Positions 1 through 8,821 of a stretch of DNA of 64,000 bases are shown one piece after another. A model generated the notes under the pieces. That model did no database searches and was not told the origin of the DNA. It worked only from the letters and a program-made list of their open reading frames with translations. The DNA comes from Ruegeria meonggei (GTDB lineage: Bacteria > Pseudomonadota > Alphaproteobacteria > Rhodobacterales > Rhodobacteraceae). The DNA is taken from contig NZ_FWFP01000002.1 of assembly GCF_900172215.1 (NCBI RefSeq), positions 372,001 through 436,000 of the forward strand. Direction: 5' to 3'. Each line of letters opens with the position of its first letter. Position 1 is the first letter of the stretch. Both the position numbers and the translations under genes were made by a program.

Positions 1-452
1 TCACCGAAGTTGCGGTTGACACACTGACTGGCGAAAACCGCATTCTGCGCACAGATATCCTGCATGACGCAGGTGCCTCACTGAACCCTGCGCTGGATAT
101 CGGTCAGGTCGAAGGCGGCTATGTGCAAGGCGCGGGCTGGTTGACGACCGAGGAGCTGGTCTGGGACGGCAAAGGCAACCTGCGCACGCATGCGCCCTCG
201 ACCTACAAGATCCCGGCCTGTTCCGACCGGCCCGACATCTTCAACGTAGCCCTTTGGCATGGTGAGAACCGCGAGGACACAATCTATCGCTCCAAGGCGG
301 TCGGGGAACCCCCGTTCATGCTAGGCATATCCGCCTGGCTGGCGCTGTCGAATGCGGTGGCGGCCTGCGGTGACCGTTATCCGGCGCTGGATGCGCCCGC
401 TACGGCCGAACAGGTGTGGCACGGCATCCAAAAGATGAAGGGAGACATTTGA
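1..452 (+). CDS. xdhB: Xanthine dehydrogenase molybdopterin subunit XdhB, 3' end (partial)
   Basis: The frame is open from base 3 of the window and stops with TGA at 450-452, giving about 149 C-terminal residues; the start lies outside. The segment DIGQVEGGYVQGAGW and the later KAVGEPPFML are typical of the large molybdenum hydroxylase subunit. The glutamate of GEPP corresponds to the catalytic base in known xanthine dehydrogenases. The enzyme oxidises hypoxanthine and xanthine to urate in the cytoplasm. The stop overlaps the xdhC start by one base (TGATG), so the two are translationally coupled, as expected because XdhC services this subunit. Other members of the molybdenum hydroxylase family are possible from a fragment, but the xdhC neighbour makes XdhB the best call. 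Confidence 0.92.
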   Translation, partial: TEVAVDTLTGENRILRTDILHDAGASLNPALDIGQVEGGYVQGAGWLTTEELVWDGKGNLRTHAPSTYKIPACSDRPDIFNVALWHGENREDTIYRSKAVGEPPFMLGISAWLALSNAVAACGDRYPALDAPATAEQVWHGIQKMKGDI

Positions 453-1387
453 TGGGATTTGACCTTGAGGCTTTGAGGGAGGCGGTCAAAACCCACGGGA
501 CAGTTACCCGGGTGGTCATCGCCGCGATCAAGGGATCGTCCCCGCGCGAGATCGGCGCGGCGATGCTGGTCTGGAAGGATGGGCAGAGCGGCACCATCGG
601 TGGCGGCACCCTGGAGTATCAGGCGGCAGAAGCGGCACGTACCCAAATCCATCCGGCCCGTCTTTCCCAGCATGCGCTTGGTCCCGATCTGGGGCAGTGT
701 TGCGGCGGGGCGGTGACACTGGTCAGCGAAATCTATGACATGGGCGCGGTCGATCGGCTGGATGATACGATCATCGCTCGCCCAATGGCAGCGCCAGAGA
801 TGCCTTTATCCGTCAAACGCGTGCTGGCGCAGGCGCGCGGTCAAGGTATCGACCCAGACCCGCAACTGTTGGAAGGCTGGATGATCGAGCCGGTTCACAA
901 GCCCACACGCAATCTGTGGATCTGGGGCGCGGGCCATGTCGGTCGGGCGCTGGTTGATGTGCTGTCGCCCCTGCCCGATCTGGCCATCACCTGGGTGGAC
1001 ACCGGATCAGACCGGTTTCCTGATAAGGTACCGGGCGGCGTAACCGTCGTTCCGGCAGCGAAACCGGCCGAGTTGGTGCGCCACGCACCAATTGACGTCG
1101 AACACCTTGTGCTGACTTACTCACACAATCTGGATCTGGAACTGTGCAACAGGCTGCTTTTGCACGATTTCCGCTTTGCGGGGCTGATTGGCTCGGCTAC
1201 GAAATGGGCGCGATTCCGGTCGCGGCTGGCGGCCCTGGGCCATGCGCCCGAACAGATAAGCCGGATCACCTGCCCGATTGGTGATCCAACGCTGGGTAAA
1301 CACCCGCAGATGATCGCCGTTGGCGTCGCAACACAAGTGCTGCGCCCCGCCCGGCAGAACGACTTGAAGAAGGACCTGAGCGCGTGA
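452..1387 (+). CDS. xdhC: XdhC, molybdenum cofactor insertion/sulfuration chaperone
   Basis: 311 residues. XdhC-family proteins bind molybdenum cofactor, promote its sulfuration and hand it to XdhB; they are not part of the final enzyme. The N-terminal XdhC/CoxI region shows GSSPREIGAAMLV and GGGTLEY, followed by the cysteine pair in LGQCCGGAV. The C-terminal half is a Rossmann-like domain beginning WIWGAGHVGRALV. I chose ATG 452 because it has AAGGGAGA at 438-445 with 6 nt spacing and overlaps the xdhB stop by one base; an earlier in-frame ATG at 416 lies inside xdhB. Its own end overlaps the next gene by 4 bases (GTGA), tying it to the transporter operon downstream. Confidence 0.92.
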   Translation: MGFDLEALREAVKTHGTVTRVVIAAIKGSSPREIGAAMLVWKDGQSGTIGGGTLEYQAAEAARTQIHPARLSQHALGPDLGQCCGGAVTLVSEIYDMGAVDRLDDTIIARPMAAPEMPLSVKRVLAQARGQGIDPDPQLLEGWMIEPVHKPTRNLWIWGAGHVGRALVDVLSPLPDLAITWVDTGSDRFPDKVPGGVTVVPAAKPAELVRHAPIDVEHLVLTYSHNLDLELCNRLLLHDFRFAGLIGSATKWARFRSRLAALGHAPEQISRITCPIGDPTLGKHPQMIAVGVATQVLRPARQNDLKKDLSA

Positions 1388-2901
1388 CCACTCCACTTCT
1401 AAGCTTGCAAGGGCTGACCAAAGCCTATCCCGGCGTCGTGGCCAATGATCAGGTGTCCTTTGACATCGGTGAAGGCGAGGTTCACGCCCTGTTGGGCGAG
1501 AATGGCGCCGGCAAATCCACGCTGGTGAAAATGATTTACGGGCTGGTCAAGCCAGACAGCGGCACCATGTTGCTGCGCGGACAGCCCTTTGCGCCACCCG
1601 AGCCCCGCGCAGCCCGCGCAGATGGGATCGCGATGGTGTTTCAGCATTTCTCGCTGTTCGACGCGCTGAACGTGGCTGAAAACATCGCTCTGGGGATGGA
1701 AAACCCGCCTGCCATGGGGGACCTGGCCTCGCGCATCCGCGAAGTTTCGGAAACCTACGGCCTGCCGCTGGACCCCTTTCGCACGGTTGGCGATCTGTCG
1801 GCCGGTGAGCGTCAGCGGGTCGAGATCATCCGATGCCTGTTGCAGGATCCCAAGCTGTTGATCATGGATGAACCGACCTCGGTTCTGACCCCGCAAGAGG
1901 TTGATATCCTGTTTGAAACGCTGAACAAACTGCGCTCCGAGGGCACTTCGATCCTGTATATCTCGCACAAGTTGGAGGAAATCCGTACCTTGTGTGATCA
2001 CGCCACAATCCTGCGGCTGGGCAAAAACGTAGGGGAATGCGTTCCTGCCGAAACCTCGGCCCGGGACATGGCCGAGATGATGGTCGGTTCGACCCTGCAG
2101 ACACCTGAACGGTCCGGGCGGGATTTTGGCGAGGTTGCGCTGGATGTCAGCGGGTTGTCGGTGCCGTCGCCGTCAGAGTTTGGAACCGCGCTGAAGAACG
2201 TCCACATGGCTGTCCGTAAGGGTGAGGTGCTGGGCATCGGCGGGGTTGCCGGCAATGGTCAGGATGAATTGCTGGGCGTCCTGTCGGGTGAAATCCTGAC
2301 AGCCGCTGACGCAATCAAATTTAACGGTCAACCGATTGGCAAGTTGGGCCCCACCGCACGGCGCAGGCTGGGGGTGCTGACCGCGCCCGAAGAACGGCTG
2401 GGACATGCGGCCGCGCCGGATATGAGCTTGACCGAAAACGCTTTGCTGACCGGATCGGTACGCGAAGGGCTGGAAAACAATGGCTTCTTGAAATGGGCCG
2501 AAACCAAAGGCTTTGCCGAAAAGATCATTCAGGCCTTCGACGTCCGAACACCGGGGCCGGAAAACGCGGCGCGGTCCCTGTCAGGCGGCAACCTGCAGAA
2601 GTTCGTGATCGGACGCGAGGTGTTGCAAAACCCAGACGTGCTGGTGGTGAACCAGCCAACATGGGGTGTGGATGCTGCCGCCGCCGCTGCGATCCGCCAG
2701 GCCATTCTGGATCTGGCGGCCAAAGGCACCGCAGTGGTCTGCATAAGCCAGGATCTGGACGAATTGATGGAAATCTCAGACAGCTTCGCCGCCCTGAACG
2801 AGGGCCGCCTGAGCGCCCCGCGCACAACCACTGGACTGACGGTCGATGAGATCGGCCTGATGATGGGTGGCGCGCACGGCATGGAGGTGGCCCATGTCTG
2901 A
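1384..2901 (+). CDS. ABC transporter ATPase, two fused nucleotide-binding domains (purine/nucleoside BMP type)
   Basis: 505 residues with two ABC domains in one chain, as in sugar/nucleoside importers of the Mgl/Rbs/BMP class. Domain 1 has Walker A GENGAGKST at residues 38-46, signature LSAGERQRV and Walker B LLIMDEPTS. Domain 2 has the degenerate P-loop GVAGNGQDE, signature LSGGNLQK and NQPTWGVD in the Walker B place, the usual state for the second half in this family. It energises the two permeases that follow. The GTG start at 1384 overlaps the xdhC stop (GTGA). The coupling to xdhC suggests a purine or nucleoside substrate; that is inference from context. Confidence 0.88.
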   Translation: MTTPLLSLQGLTKAYPGVVANDQVSFDIGEGEVHALLGENGAGKSTLVKMIYGLVKPDSGTMLLRGQPFAPPEPRAARADGIAMVFQHFSLFDALNVAENIALGMENPPAMGDLASRIREVSETYGLPLDPFRTVGDLSAGERQRVEIIRCLLQDPKLLIMDEPTSVLTPQEVDILFETLNKLRSEGTSILYISHKLEEIRTLCDHATILRLGKNVGECVPAETSARDMAEMMVGSTLQTPERSGRDFGEVALDVSGLSVPSPSEFGTALKNVHMAVRKGEVLGIGGVAGNGQDELLGVLSGEILTAADAIKFNGQPIGKLGPTARRRLGVLTAPEERLGHAAAPDMSLTENALLTGSVREGLENNGFLKWAETKGFAEKIIQAFDVRTPGPENAARSLSGGNLQKFVIGREVLQNPDVLVVNQPTWGVDAAAAAAIRQAILDLAAKGTAVVCISQDLDELMEISDSFAALNEGRLSAPRTTTGLTVDEIGLMMGGAHGMEVAHV

Positions 2902-2939
2902 ACGGTTGCAAAAAAAGATGAATGCGGGGGTATGAGCGG

Positions 2940-4022
2940 ATGATAGTATTGGAGAAACGGCCACAGCCATCCAAGGCGTGGTCTTATGCCACCCCCTTGG
3001 TTGCTGTACTGGCAACGATGGTGTGCGGCGGTATCTTGTTCACCCTTTTGGGCAAGAACCCGATCGAGGCCATCGGCACCATTTTCTGGGAACCCTTGTT
3101 TGGTGAGTTTGCCTTTTATTATCGCCCGCAATTGCTGGTGAAAGGTGCGCCTTTAGTCTTGATCGCCATTGGCCTATCGCTGGGCTTTAAGGCAGGCATT
3201 TGGAACATCGGCGCCGAAGGGCAGTACATCATGGGCGCGATCTTTGGCGCCGGGGCCGGTCTGGCATTCTATCCATTGGATGCGTGGTACGTCTTTCCGA
3301 TCATGGTGATCGCTGGCGCGTTTGGCGGTTGGCTCTGGGCGTCCATCCCGGCTTTTTTGAAGGTCCGGTTTGGCACCAATGAAATCCTCGTCTCGCTGAT
3401 GCTGGTCTACGTGGCCGAACAGATGCTGGCCTCGGTGTCGCTGGGCTTGCTGAAGAACCCTGAAGGGTTCGGTTTTCCCGGCTCGCGCAATTTGCAAGCC
3501 TATGACAGCGCACATAATGCCGAGCTGATCGCGGGATCGGGCATGCATTGGGGGGTAGTAACCGCGCTGATTGCGGTGATCTTTTCCTATATCCTGCTGA
3601 ACAGGCATATGCTGGGCTTTCACATTCGGCTGACAGGTGAGGCCCCGCGTGCGGCGAAATTCGCCGGTGTGAACCCGGCCCGCCTGATCCTGTTCTGTCT
3701 GGGCTTGTCCGGCGCGCTGGCCGGGCTGGCGGGCATGTTCGAAGTGTCCGGCCCCTCAGGCGTGGTCAGCATCGACTTCAACGTGGGCTATGGCTTTACA
3801 GCGATCATCGTGGCCTTTCTGGGCCGGTTGCACCCGGTGGGCATCTTGCTGGCCGGTGGCCTGATGGCACTGACCTATATCGGCGGTGAGATCGCGCAAT
3901 CCCAATTGGGTCTGCCTGCCGCCGCCATTCAGGTGTTCCAGGGGATGCTGTTGTTCTTCCTGCTGGCCTTCGATCTTTTGACCAACTACCGCATCCGTGC
4001 GGCCCGTAGCGAGGTAGCGTGA
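2940..4022 (+). CDS. ABC transporter permease 1 (BMP/branched-chain type, purine/nucleoside)
   Basis: About 360 residues, hydrophobic, with roughly nine membrane helices and the BPD_transp_2 family core (GIWNIGAEGQYIMGA near residue 70 and RLTGEAPRAAKFAGVN in the cytoplasmic loop facing the ATPase). It forms the inner-membrane channel with the next gene product. Start is uncertain: ATG 2940 has GGGGG at 2926-2930 nine bases upstream, while ATG 2922 in the same frame would add six residues with a weaker ribosome site. A 13-codon reading frame beginning at 2894 directly at the ATPase stop precedes it and may only serve coupling. Confidence 0.87.
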   Translation: MIVLEKRPQPSKAWSYATPLVAVLATMVCGGILFTLLGKNPIEAIGTIFWEPLFGEFAFYYRPQLLVKGAPLVLIAIGLSLGFKAGIWNIGAEGQYIMGAIFGAGAGLAFYPLDAWYVFPIMVIAGAFGGWLWASIPAFLKVRFGTNEILVSLMLVYVAEQMLASVSLGLLKNPEGFGFPGSRNLQAYDSAHNAELIAGSGMHWGVVTALIAVIFSYILLNRHMLGFHIRLTGEAPRAAKFAGVNPARLILFCLGLSGALAGLAGMFEVSGPSGVVSIDFNVGYGFTAIIVAFLGRLHPVGILLAGGLMALTYIGGEIAQSQLGLPAAAIQVFQGMLLFFLLAFDLLTNYRIRAARSEVA

Positions 4023-4025
4023 CCC

Positions 4026-4946
4026 ATGGATCTTAGTGAGATTAATCCCGTACTTCTGGTAGCGTCCCTGATGGTGGCCGCGACGCCCCTGCTGCTGGCC
4101 GCAATCGGAGAGCTGGTCGTCGAAAAAGCAGGCGTTCTAAACCTCGGCGTTGAGGGCATGATGATCGTTGGCGCAATCAGCGGCTTTGCGATCTCGGTCG
4201 AGACCGGCTCGCCCTGGCTGGGTTTTATCGCCGCAGCCATTGGAGGCGCGGTGCTATCCCTGCTGTTTGTTTTGCTGACGCAAGTAGCATTGGCGAACCA
4301 GGTGGCCAGTGGTCTGGCGCTGACGTTGTTCGGCCTGGGCTTTAGTGCCCTTCTGGGGCAGGGCTATGTCGGGGTCAAACCACCCAGCATGGGGGAAATC
4401 CATATCCCCGTGATCAGCGACATCCCTGTCATTGGCCCGATCCTGTTTCAGCACGACCCGATCCTTTACCTGGGAATTGCCCTGACAGCCGCTGTCTGGG
4501 CCACGCTTAAATACACGCGCGTTGGTCTGATCCTGCGCGCCGTGGGCGAAAACCACGATGCCGCGCATGCGTTGGGCTATAAGGTCATCAAGATCCGCAT
4601 CCTGGCGATCCTGTTTGGCGGTGCCTGTGCAGGGTTGGGAGGGGCCTATATCAGCCTGATCCGTGTCCCCCAATGGACCGAAGGCATGACCGCCGGTGTT
4701 GGCTGGATTGCGCTGGCGCTGGTGGTCTTTGCCAGCTGGAAACCATGGCGTGCCTTGCTGGGTGCCTATTTGTTCGGCGGCATCACTGTTTTGCAGCTTA
4801 ATTTGCAGGCGGCGGGCGTTGCCATTCCAGTCGAGTATCTGGCAATGTCGCCCTACATCATCACGATCCTTGTGCTTGTGATCCTTTCGGCCGACAAGAG
4901 CAGCGCACCTGCCTCATTGGGTCGGATATTCCACGCCTCGCACTAG
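4026..4946 (+). CDS. ABC transporter permease 2 (BMP type, purine/nucleoside)
   Basis: 306 residues, eight to ten hydrophobic helices, second BPD_transp_2 permease of the importer. The segment VVEKAGVLNLGVEGMMIVGA near residues 30-50 is the family hallmark, and LILRAVGENHDAAHALGYKV is the ATPase-contact loop (EAA-like). It starts three bases after the stop of permease 1, and the binding-protein gene follows after 32 bases. Permease pairs of this type in an operon with a BMP protein usually import nucleosides or purines; the exact substrate cannot be read from the sequence. Confidence 0.87.
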   Translation: MDLSEINPVLLVASLMVAATPLLLAAIGELVVEKAGVLNLGVEGMMIVGAISGFAISVETGSPWLGFIAAAIGGAVLSLLFVLLTQVALANQVASGLALTLFGLGFSALLGQGYVGVKPPSMGEIHIPVISDIPVIGPILFQHDPILYLGIALTAAVWATLKYTRVGLILRAVGENHDAAHALGYKVIKIRILAILFGGACAGLGGAYISLIRVPQWTEGMTAGVGWIALALVVFASWKPWRALLGAYLFGGITVLQLNLQAAGVAIPVEYLAMSPYIITILVLVILSADKSSAPASLGRIFHASH

Positions 4947-4978
4947 AGGCCAACTAAATCAACTTGGGGAGTAACTAC

Positions 4979-6052
4979 ATGAAATTCACATCTCTTTTGA
5001 CCAGCGCCGCCATGGCGCTGGGTCTGGCGACAACCGCCATGGCCGAAGACAAAACCAAAGTCGGCTTTGTCTATGTCGGCCCCGTGGGCGACGGCGGATG
5101 GACCTATGAGCACAACAAAGGCCGTCTGGCTGTCGAGGAAGAGTTTGGCGACAAAGTCGAGACCGTCTTTGTTGAATCGGTCCCCGAAGGTCCCGATGCA
5201 GAACGCGTGATGACCCAGATGGCGCTGGAAGGCGCGGATCTGATCTTTACCACTTCGTTCGGTTATATGGACCCGACTATCAACGTGGCCAAAAAATTCC
5301 CGAATGTGAAATTCGAGCACGCGACTGGATACAAGACCGCCGACAACGTCTCGGTCTATTCGGCCCGTTTCTATGAAGGCCGCGCCGTTCAAGGGCATAT
5401 CGCCGGTAAGATGACCAAGTCGAACACCATCGGTTACATCGGATCCTACCCGATCCCTGAAGTGATCCGCGGTATTAACTCGGCCTATGTCCACGCCAAA
5501 AAGGTAAACCCGGATGTCGAGTTCAAAATCATCTGGGCCTACACTTGGTTCGACCCCGCGAAAGAGGCCGACGCGGCCTCGGTTTTGATCGAACAGGGTG
5601 CAGACGTGATCCTGCAGCACACTGACTCGACCGCGCCGCAAGCAGCCGCGCAAGAGGCAGGCAACGTCATCACCTTTGGTCAGGCTTCGGACATGAGCGA
5701 ATACGCACCCTTCCCGCGTGTTTCATCGATCATCGATGATTGGGCCCCTTACTACATCGCGCGCACCCAGGCCGTGATGGATGGCACCTGGGAAAGCGCC
5801 AACACATGGGACGGAATCCGCGAGGGCATGGTTGCCATTGGCGAGATCTCGGACGCGGTTCCGGCCGACGTCAAGGAAGAGGCGCTGGCGCTGAAGGCGG
5901 CAATGGCGGCGGGTGAATACCACCCCTTCACCGGCCCGCTGAAAAAGCAAGACGGCAGCGACTGGCTGGGTGAAGGCGAAACTGCCGATGACGGCACGCT
6001 GGCGGGCATGAACTTCTATGTCGAAGGGCTGGAAGGTGAAATTCCGCAGTAA
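4979..6052 (+). CDS. BMP-family (PnrA-like) periplasmic substrate-binding protein
   Basis: 357 residues. A Sec signal peptide is visible (MKFTSLLTSAAMALG followed by ATTAMA), with cleavage likely after about residue 21. The mature protein starts KVGFVYVGPVGDGGWTYEHN, typical of the Bmp/PnrA/Med family whose studied members bind purine nucleosides. There is no lipobox cysteine, so it is probably free in the periplasm. ATG 4979 was chosen for its GGGGAG at 4966-4971 seven bases upstream and because it begins the signal peptide. It is the last gene of the xdh-transporter unit, followed by a strong terminator. In roseobacters this arrangement next to xdh genes fits purine scavenging (inference). 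Confidence 0.88.
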   Translation: MKFTSLLTSAAMALGLATTAMAEDKTKVGFVYVGPVGDGGWTYEHNKGRLAVEEEFGDKVETVFVESVPEGPDAERVMTQMALEGADLIFTTSFGYMDPTINVAKKFPNVKFEHATGYKTADNVSVYSARFYEGRAVQGHIAGKMTKSNTIGYIGSYPIPEVIRGINSAYVHAKKVNPDVEFKIIWAYTWFDPAKEADAASVLIEQGADVILQHTDSTAPQAAAQEAGNVITFGQASDMSEYAPFPRVSSIIDDWAPYYIARTQAVMDGTWESANTWDGIREGMVAIGEISDAVPADVKEEALALKAAMAAGEYHPFTGPLKKQDGSDWLGEGETADDGTLAGMNFYVEGLEGEIPQ

Positions 6053-6074
6053 ATCGGTTCGATCCGTAAGAACG

Positions 6075-6104
6075 AAAAGGCCCGCGAATTGCGGGCCTTT
6101 TTTG
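6075..6104 (+). terminator. Rho-independent terminator after the BMP transporter operon
   Basis: An 11-bp perfect stem (AAAAGGCCCGC at 6075-6085, GCGGGCCTTTT at 6091-6101), loop GAATT, then more T residues. It lies 23 bases after the binding-protein stop. The A-run on the left arm would let it also act on the opposite strand, serving the minus-strand gene at 6137-6775. Confidence 0.93.
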
Positions 6105-6136
6105 TATCTAAAGCAGCGGATCAGATGCCCGCCAAG

Positions 6137-6775
6137 TTACTCGGCTTCTGGCGTGTGCCCGTAATACTCATAGGTGCGTCGCAAGATTTCACCGTGTAAT
6201 CTGATGATGTCAGCGCCATCCTGTTCAACACGAAACTGCCCGCTTGCATCCAAGCTGGCGATAGAGATTACGCCGGACATAAACTCCAGCCCTGCCTTGT
6301 TGATCGGGCACAGCATCATCGCCCCGTCCCCGGGTATTTCCCCATGCCCGCCGGCCTTCACATTTCCGGGGCCGGGAAGACCTCCGTAACCACCTGTCAG
6401 GCCTATACCCGAGATGGCCGGTGCGACAGTAACATTAACTCCGGCACTTGTTTTTGCCTGATACGTCATCACGTACGCCGCTTTGGCCTGCAGAGCGTTC
6501 AGATTCAAATGACGGAAATTGGGTGATGCAAGCTGCAGCGGATAATCCAACTGGGTATCGACAAATGCAATAGCACCGGCGACGCCTGCTTCGTCCAGCT
6601 CGTTTACGTATTCTGTGGCCACCTCACGTATGGCACGGTGCATCGACTCCTGTAACTTTGGGTCCGAAACAACCTGGTTCCATTGCGCAACTTGCGCGGT
6701 CGCGGCTGGTGGCAATGCTGCTCCGAGGAACGCAGCCCCTAAGGCCAGACAAACGAGTTTTTTGACGATGTACAT
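6137..6775 (-). CDS. Secreted protein of unknown function
   Basis: 212 residues, not recognised. The N-terminus is a Sec signal peptide (MYIVKKLVCLALGAAF, then a run ending TAQVAQ), cleaved near residue 28. The mature part is mixed alpha/beta with a glycine-rich centre (GIGLTGGYGGLPGPGNVKAGG), an MMLCPINK segment with the only mature cysteine, and a C-terminal helix ending in YEYYGHTPEAE. A weak resemblance of the middle part to GlcG/heme-binding proteins is too thin to name it. The start at 6775 has AAGGGAGAG about ten bases upstream; an upstream in-frame ATG would spoil the signal peptide. No obvious partner; it stands alone between two terminator-like hairpins. Confidence 0.7.
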   Translation of the reverse strand: MYIVKKLVCLALGAAFLGAALPPAATAQVAQWNQVVSDPKLQESMHRAIREVATEYVNELDEAGVAGAIAFVDTQLDYPLQLASPNFRHLNLNALQAKAAYVMTYQAKTSAGVNVTVAPAISGIGLTGGYGGLPGPGNVKAGGHGEIPGDGAMMLCPINKAGLEFMSGVISIASLDASGQFRVEQDGADIIRLHGEILRRTYEYYGHTPEAE

Positions 6776-6997
6776 AGGTTGCTGCTCTCCCTTGGAATTC
6801 AGTTGCGCCACAGTGGCCTTGCTCCAAACTCGTTGGAACTATGAGGAATCCGCCTCGTTACGTAAATCCGGTTTCACATTAAATTTGGCGCAAGGACGCA
6901 GCGCCAGGCAGTAATCCTGGTTAGGCGCATGCCACTGCAGGATGTAGCCAGCATCCAAACAGGGAACGAAATTCCAACCGGCACGAGGAAAAGCTTG

Positions 6998-7029
6998 GCG
7001 GGACACGGCATGGTGCTGACGTGTCCCGC
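6998..7029 (-). terminator. Hairpin, likely terminator for the HlyD gene
   Basis: Perfect 10-bp inverted repeat, GCGGGACACG at 6998-7007 and CGTGTCCCGC at 7020-7029, with a 12-nt loop. On the minus strand it lies just after the HlyD stop at 7042 and is followed within a few bases by GCTTTTCC. The short T-run makes termination likely but not certain. The rest of the 6776-7041 gap shows no gene. Confidence 0.65.
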
Positions 7030-7041
7030 TGTCGTCGAAGT

Positions 7042-8274
7042 TTAGTGCCCGCTCAACACCAGTGTATTTACCGGCATCAGGATCAAACGCAGTCGCAGCC
7101 CTGCGGCATGCACGACACCAATAGTGTCGACGACGTGCAGGAATGCCCCTTCCCAAAAGCCAAGATCTTCGTGTTCCAGCCTTTCGTGATTGTCGGTATA
7201 GACATTGGCCAGACAATTGCTGCCCGGTGGAATGTCATCGGCCATGCCTTTGTAGAGCGGTTCAAAATACACCAGAATCGAGCCCGGCTTGTTGTTGGTC
7301 TGAACGTCGCGCAGCTCATCCGTAGGCCGAATCTGGCCGGACGGGATCACATCCTGCACCTGAACCACGACAACCGGAATCACGGTGAAGGGTTTTGTCA
7401 TGCAGCCAAGTTCGCCAATCATGCCCGGCTTGATAACCTGAGCAGAGAGTTGGTTGAACGCCGCCTGAAACCGGTCGTGACCCGAAGAAGATGGAACCAG
7501 AATGCCCGCCGGACGTAGCAGCGGACTGACGTAATCGCCAACCTGCAGGCCGAACTGTTCGACCCGGCCTGTAACTCCGGCGCTGATTACGGTTTTGTCC
7601 AACTCAGTCAGCGCCGCATCAAGTTGAGCGTTGGCACTGGCCAGTTGCGCCGGGATCAGCTCTTCGATTTGCTGAACAACGGCGGCACGTTTTGCCTGCG
7701 CGGCTTTCAGCTGCGCCTCACGCTCGGCTACCAGATTTTCCAATCGGTCAATTTCAGCCAGACGCACAGCACTTGAACCCTCATCCCGCAATGTGGTGTT
7801 CCGCTCGAGGTCTTCCAGCGACTGATCCAGCGCTGCGCGAGCCCCGGCTATACCGGCCTCGGCCTCGGCCAGATCGGTTTCTGCCACTTTCAACGAGGCC
7901 TGAACCTGCGCGATGTCTGCATGAGCGGCCTCAACCATCGCCGTTTGGGTGAAATCCTCGATCCGGAAAATCGGCTGCCCGGCAACCACCTGCTGGTTGT
8001 TGGTCACGTAGACCTCGGACACACGCCCGCCCAGTTGCGGCAGGATCGTGACGGTGCGGAAATAGGACGCCGCCGTCTTACTGGCGGGGTGGAAGTAAAA
8101 CAGGGTTGTGATCACGGTCAGCGCCAGAATGGCACAGGTCGTCAGGCCCCAGCGCAGCTCGTACCACATGGTGAACAGCGTAATCTCGTGCCCGATCCGT
8201 TTGCCCTGAACGAAACGGCGGAACAGATAGTCGGGCAGCACCGTCACCAGTGCGCACATCAATGTCTCAAGCAT
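7042..8274 (-). CDS. HlyD-family membrane fusion protein (YibH/YiaV-like)
   Basis: 410 residues. A short cytoplasmic start, one membrane helix at about residues 43-61, then a beta-rich lipoyl-like half (LPQLGGRVSEVYVTNNQQVVAGQ), a long alpha-helical coiled-coil hairpin at about 110-230 and the second lipoyl-like half. Such proteins are periplasmic adaptors of export systems. The upstream gene, three bases away, encodes a small DUF3302-like membrane protein, the same pairing as E. coli yiaW-yiaV and yibI-yibH. No transporter or TolC gene is adjacent, so the cargo is unknown; a role in envelope stress or small-molecule efflux is only a guess. Confidence 0.83.
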   Translation of the reverse strand: MLETLMCALVTVLPDYLFRRFVQGKRIGHEITLFTMWYELRWGLTTCAILALTVITTLFYFHPASKTAASYFRTVTILPQLGGRVSEVYVTNNQQVVAGQPIFRIEDFTQTAMVEAAHADIAQVQASLKVAETDLAEAEAGIAGARAALDQSLEDLERNTTLRDEGSSAVRLAEIDRLENLVAEREAQLKAAQAKRAAVVQQIEELIPAQLASANAQLDAALTELDKTVISAGVTGRVEQFGLQVGDYVSPLLRPAGILVPSSSGHDRFQAAFNQLSAQVIKPGMIGELGCMTKPFTVIPVVVVQVQDVIPSGQIRPTDELRDVQTNNKPGSILVYFEPLYKGMADDIPPGSNCLANVYTDNHERLEHEDLGFWEGAFLHVVDTIGVVHAAGLRLRLILMPVNTLVLSGH

Positions 8275-8277
8275 CTC

Positions 8278-8682
8278 TTACTGCTCCTGCTGGGCGGTGT
8301 GGTCTGTGGGTTGAACCGGCGCAGGACCTTCGGAACGCTCAGTGCCCAAAGATCGGATCGCATCCGCAATTGCCCGCAACGGAGCGGCAACATCGGGAAA
8401 CTGGAACCCAGCCACCAGAACAGCCGCAACCCAGAACAGGCCGTTATGGGTAAACAGCGCCAGCAGGGCCAGTATTCCCACCAGTTGAAACTGCGGGTGG
8501 TTGGATTCATGCGCTAGCTTTTCAGGAATTGAATGGAGCGTGAAATACCCCACCCCGATCAAAACGATCACCAAAACGGTAAAAATGAACATGAAAGTTA
8601 AAAGAAAATCACTGCCGTCCGCCTGGGTCACGTAAGACGGAATATGCCCCGTGGCCATTGGGTGTAGGTCTGTGTTGCTCAC
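8278..8682 (-). CDS. Small inner-membrane protein, DUF3302-like
   Basis: 134 residues from a GTG start at 8680-8682, chosen because AGGAGG lies six to nine bases upstream; longer in-frame starts run into the promoter. Two membrane helices at about 27-49 and 66-92, joined by a loop with IPEKLAHESNHP, which resembles the IP...NHP loop of E. coli YiaW/YibI (DUF3302). The C-terminal tail is polar, rich in Q, E and P. It is the first gene of a two-gene operon with the HlyD-family protein, and the two probably form one membrane complex (inference from repeated co-occurrence in enterobacteria). Confidence 0.7.
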   Translation of the reverse strand: MSNTDLHPMATGHIPSYVTQADGSDFLLTFMFIFTVLVIVLIGVGYFTLHSIPEKLAHESNHPQFQLVGILALLALFTHNGLFWVAAVLVAGFQFPDVAAPLRAIADAIRSLGTERSEGPAPVQPTDHTAQQEQ

Positions 8683-8821
8683 CCTGCCCTCCTGTATCTG
8701 TGTGACCCTTGTTTGGATGGGTTGATGCGCAAATTCAAGCCTGCTTAAAGTTCCCAAAGGGATCAAAGGCGTATTGGCGACTATTTCGTCGCGTAGATGT
8801 CAAATTTCGAAAAGGGAATAC

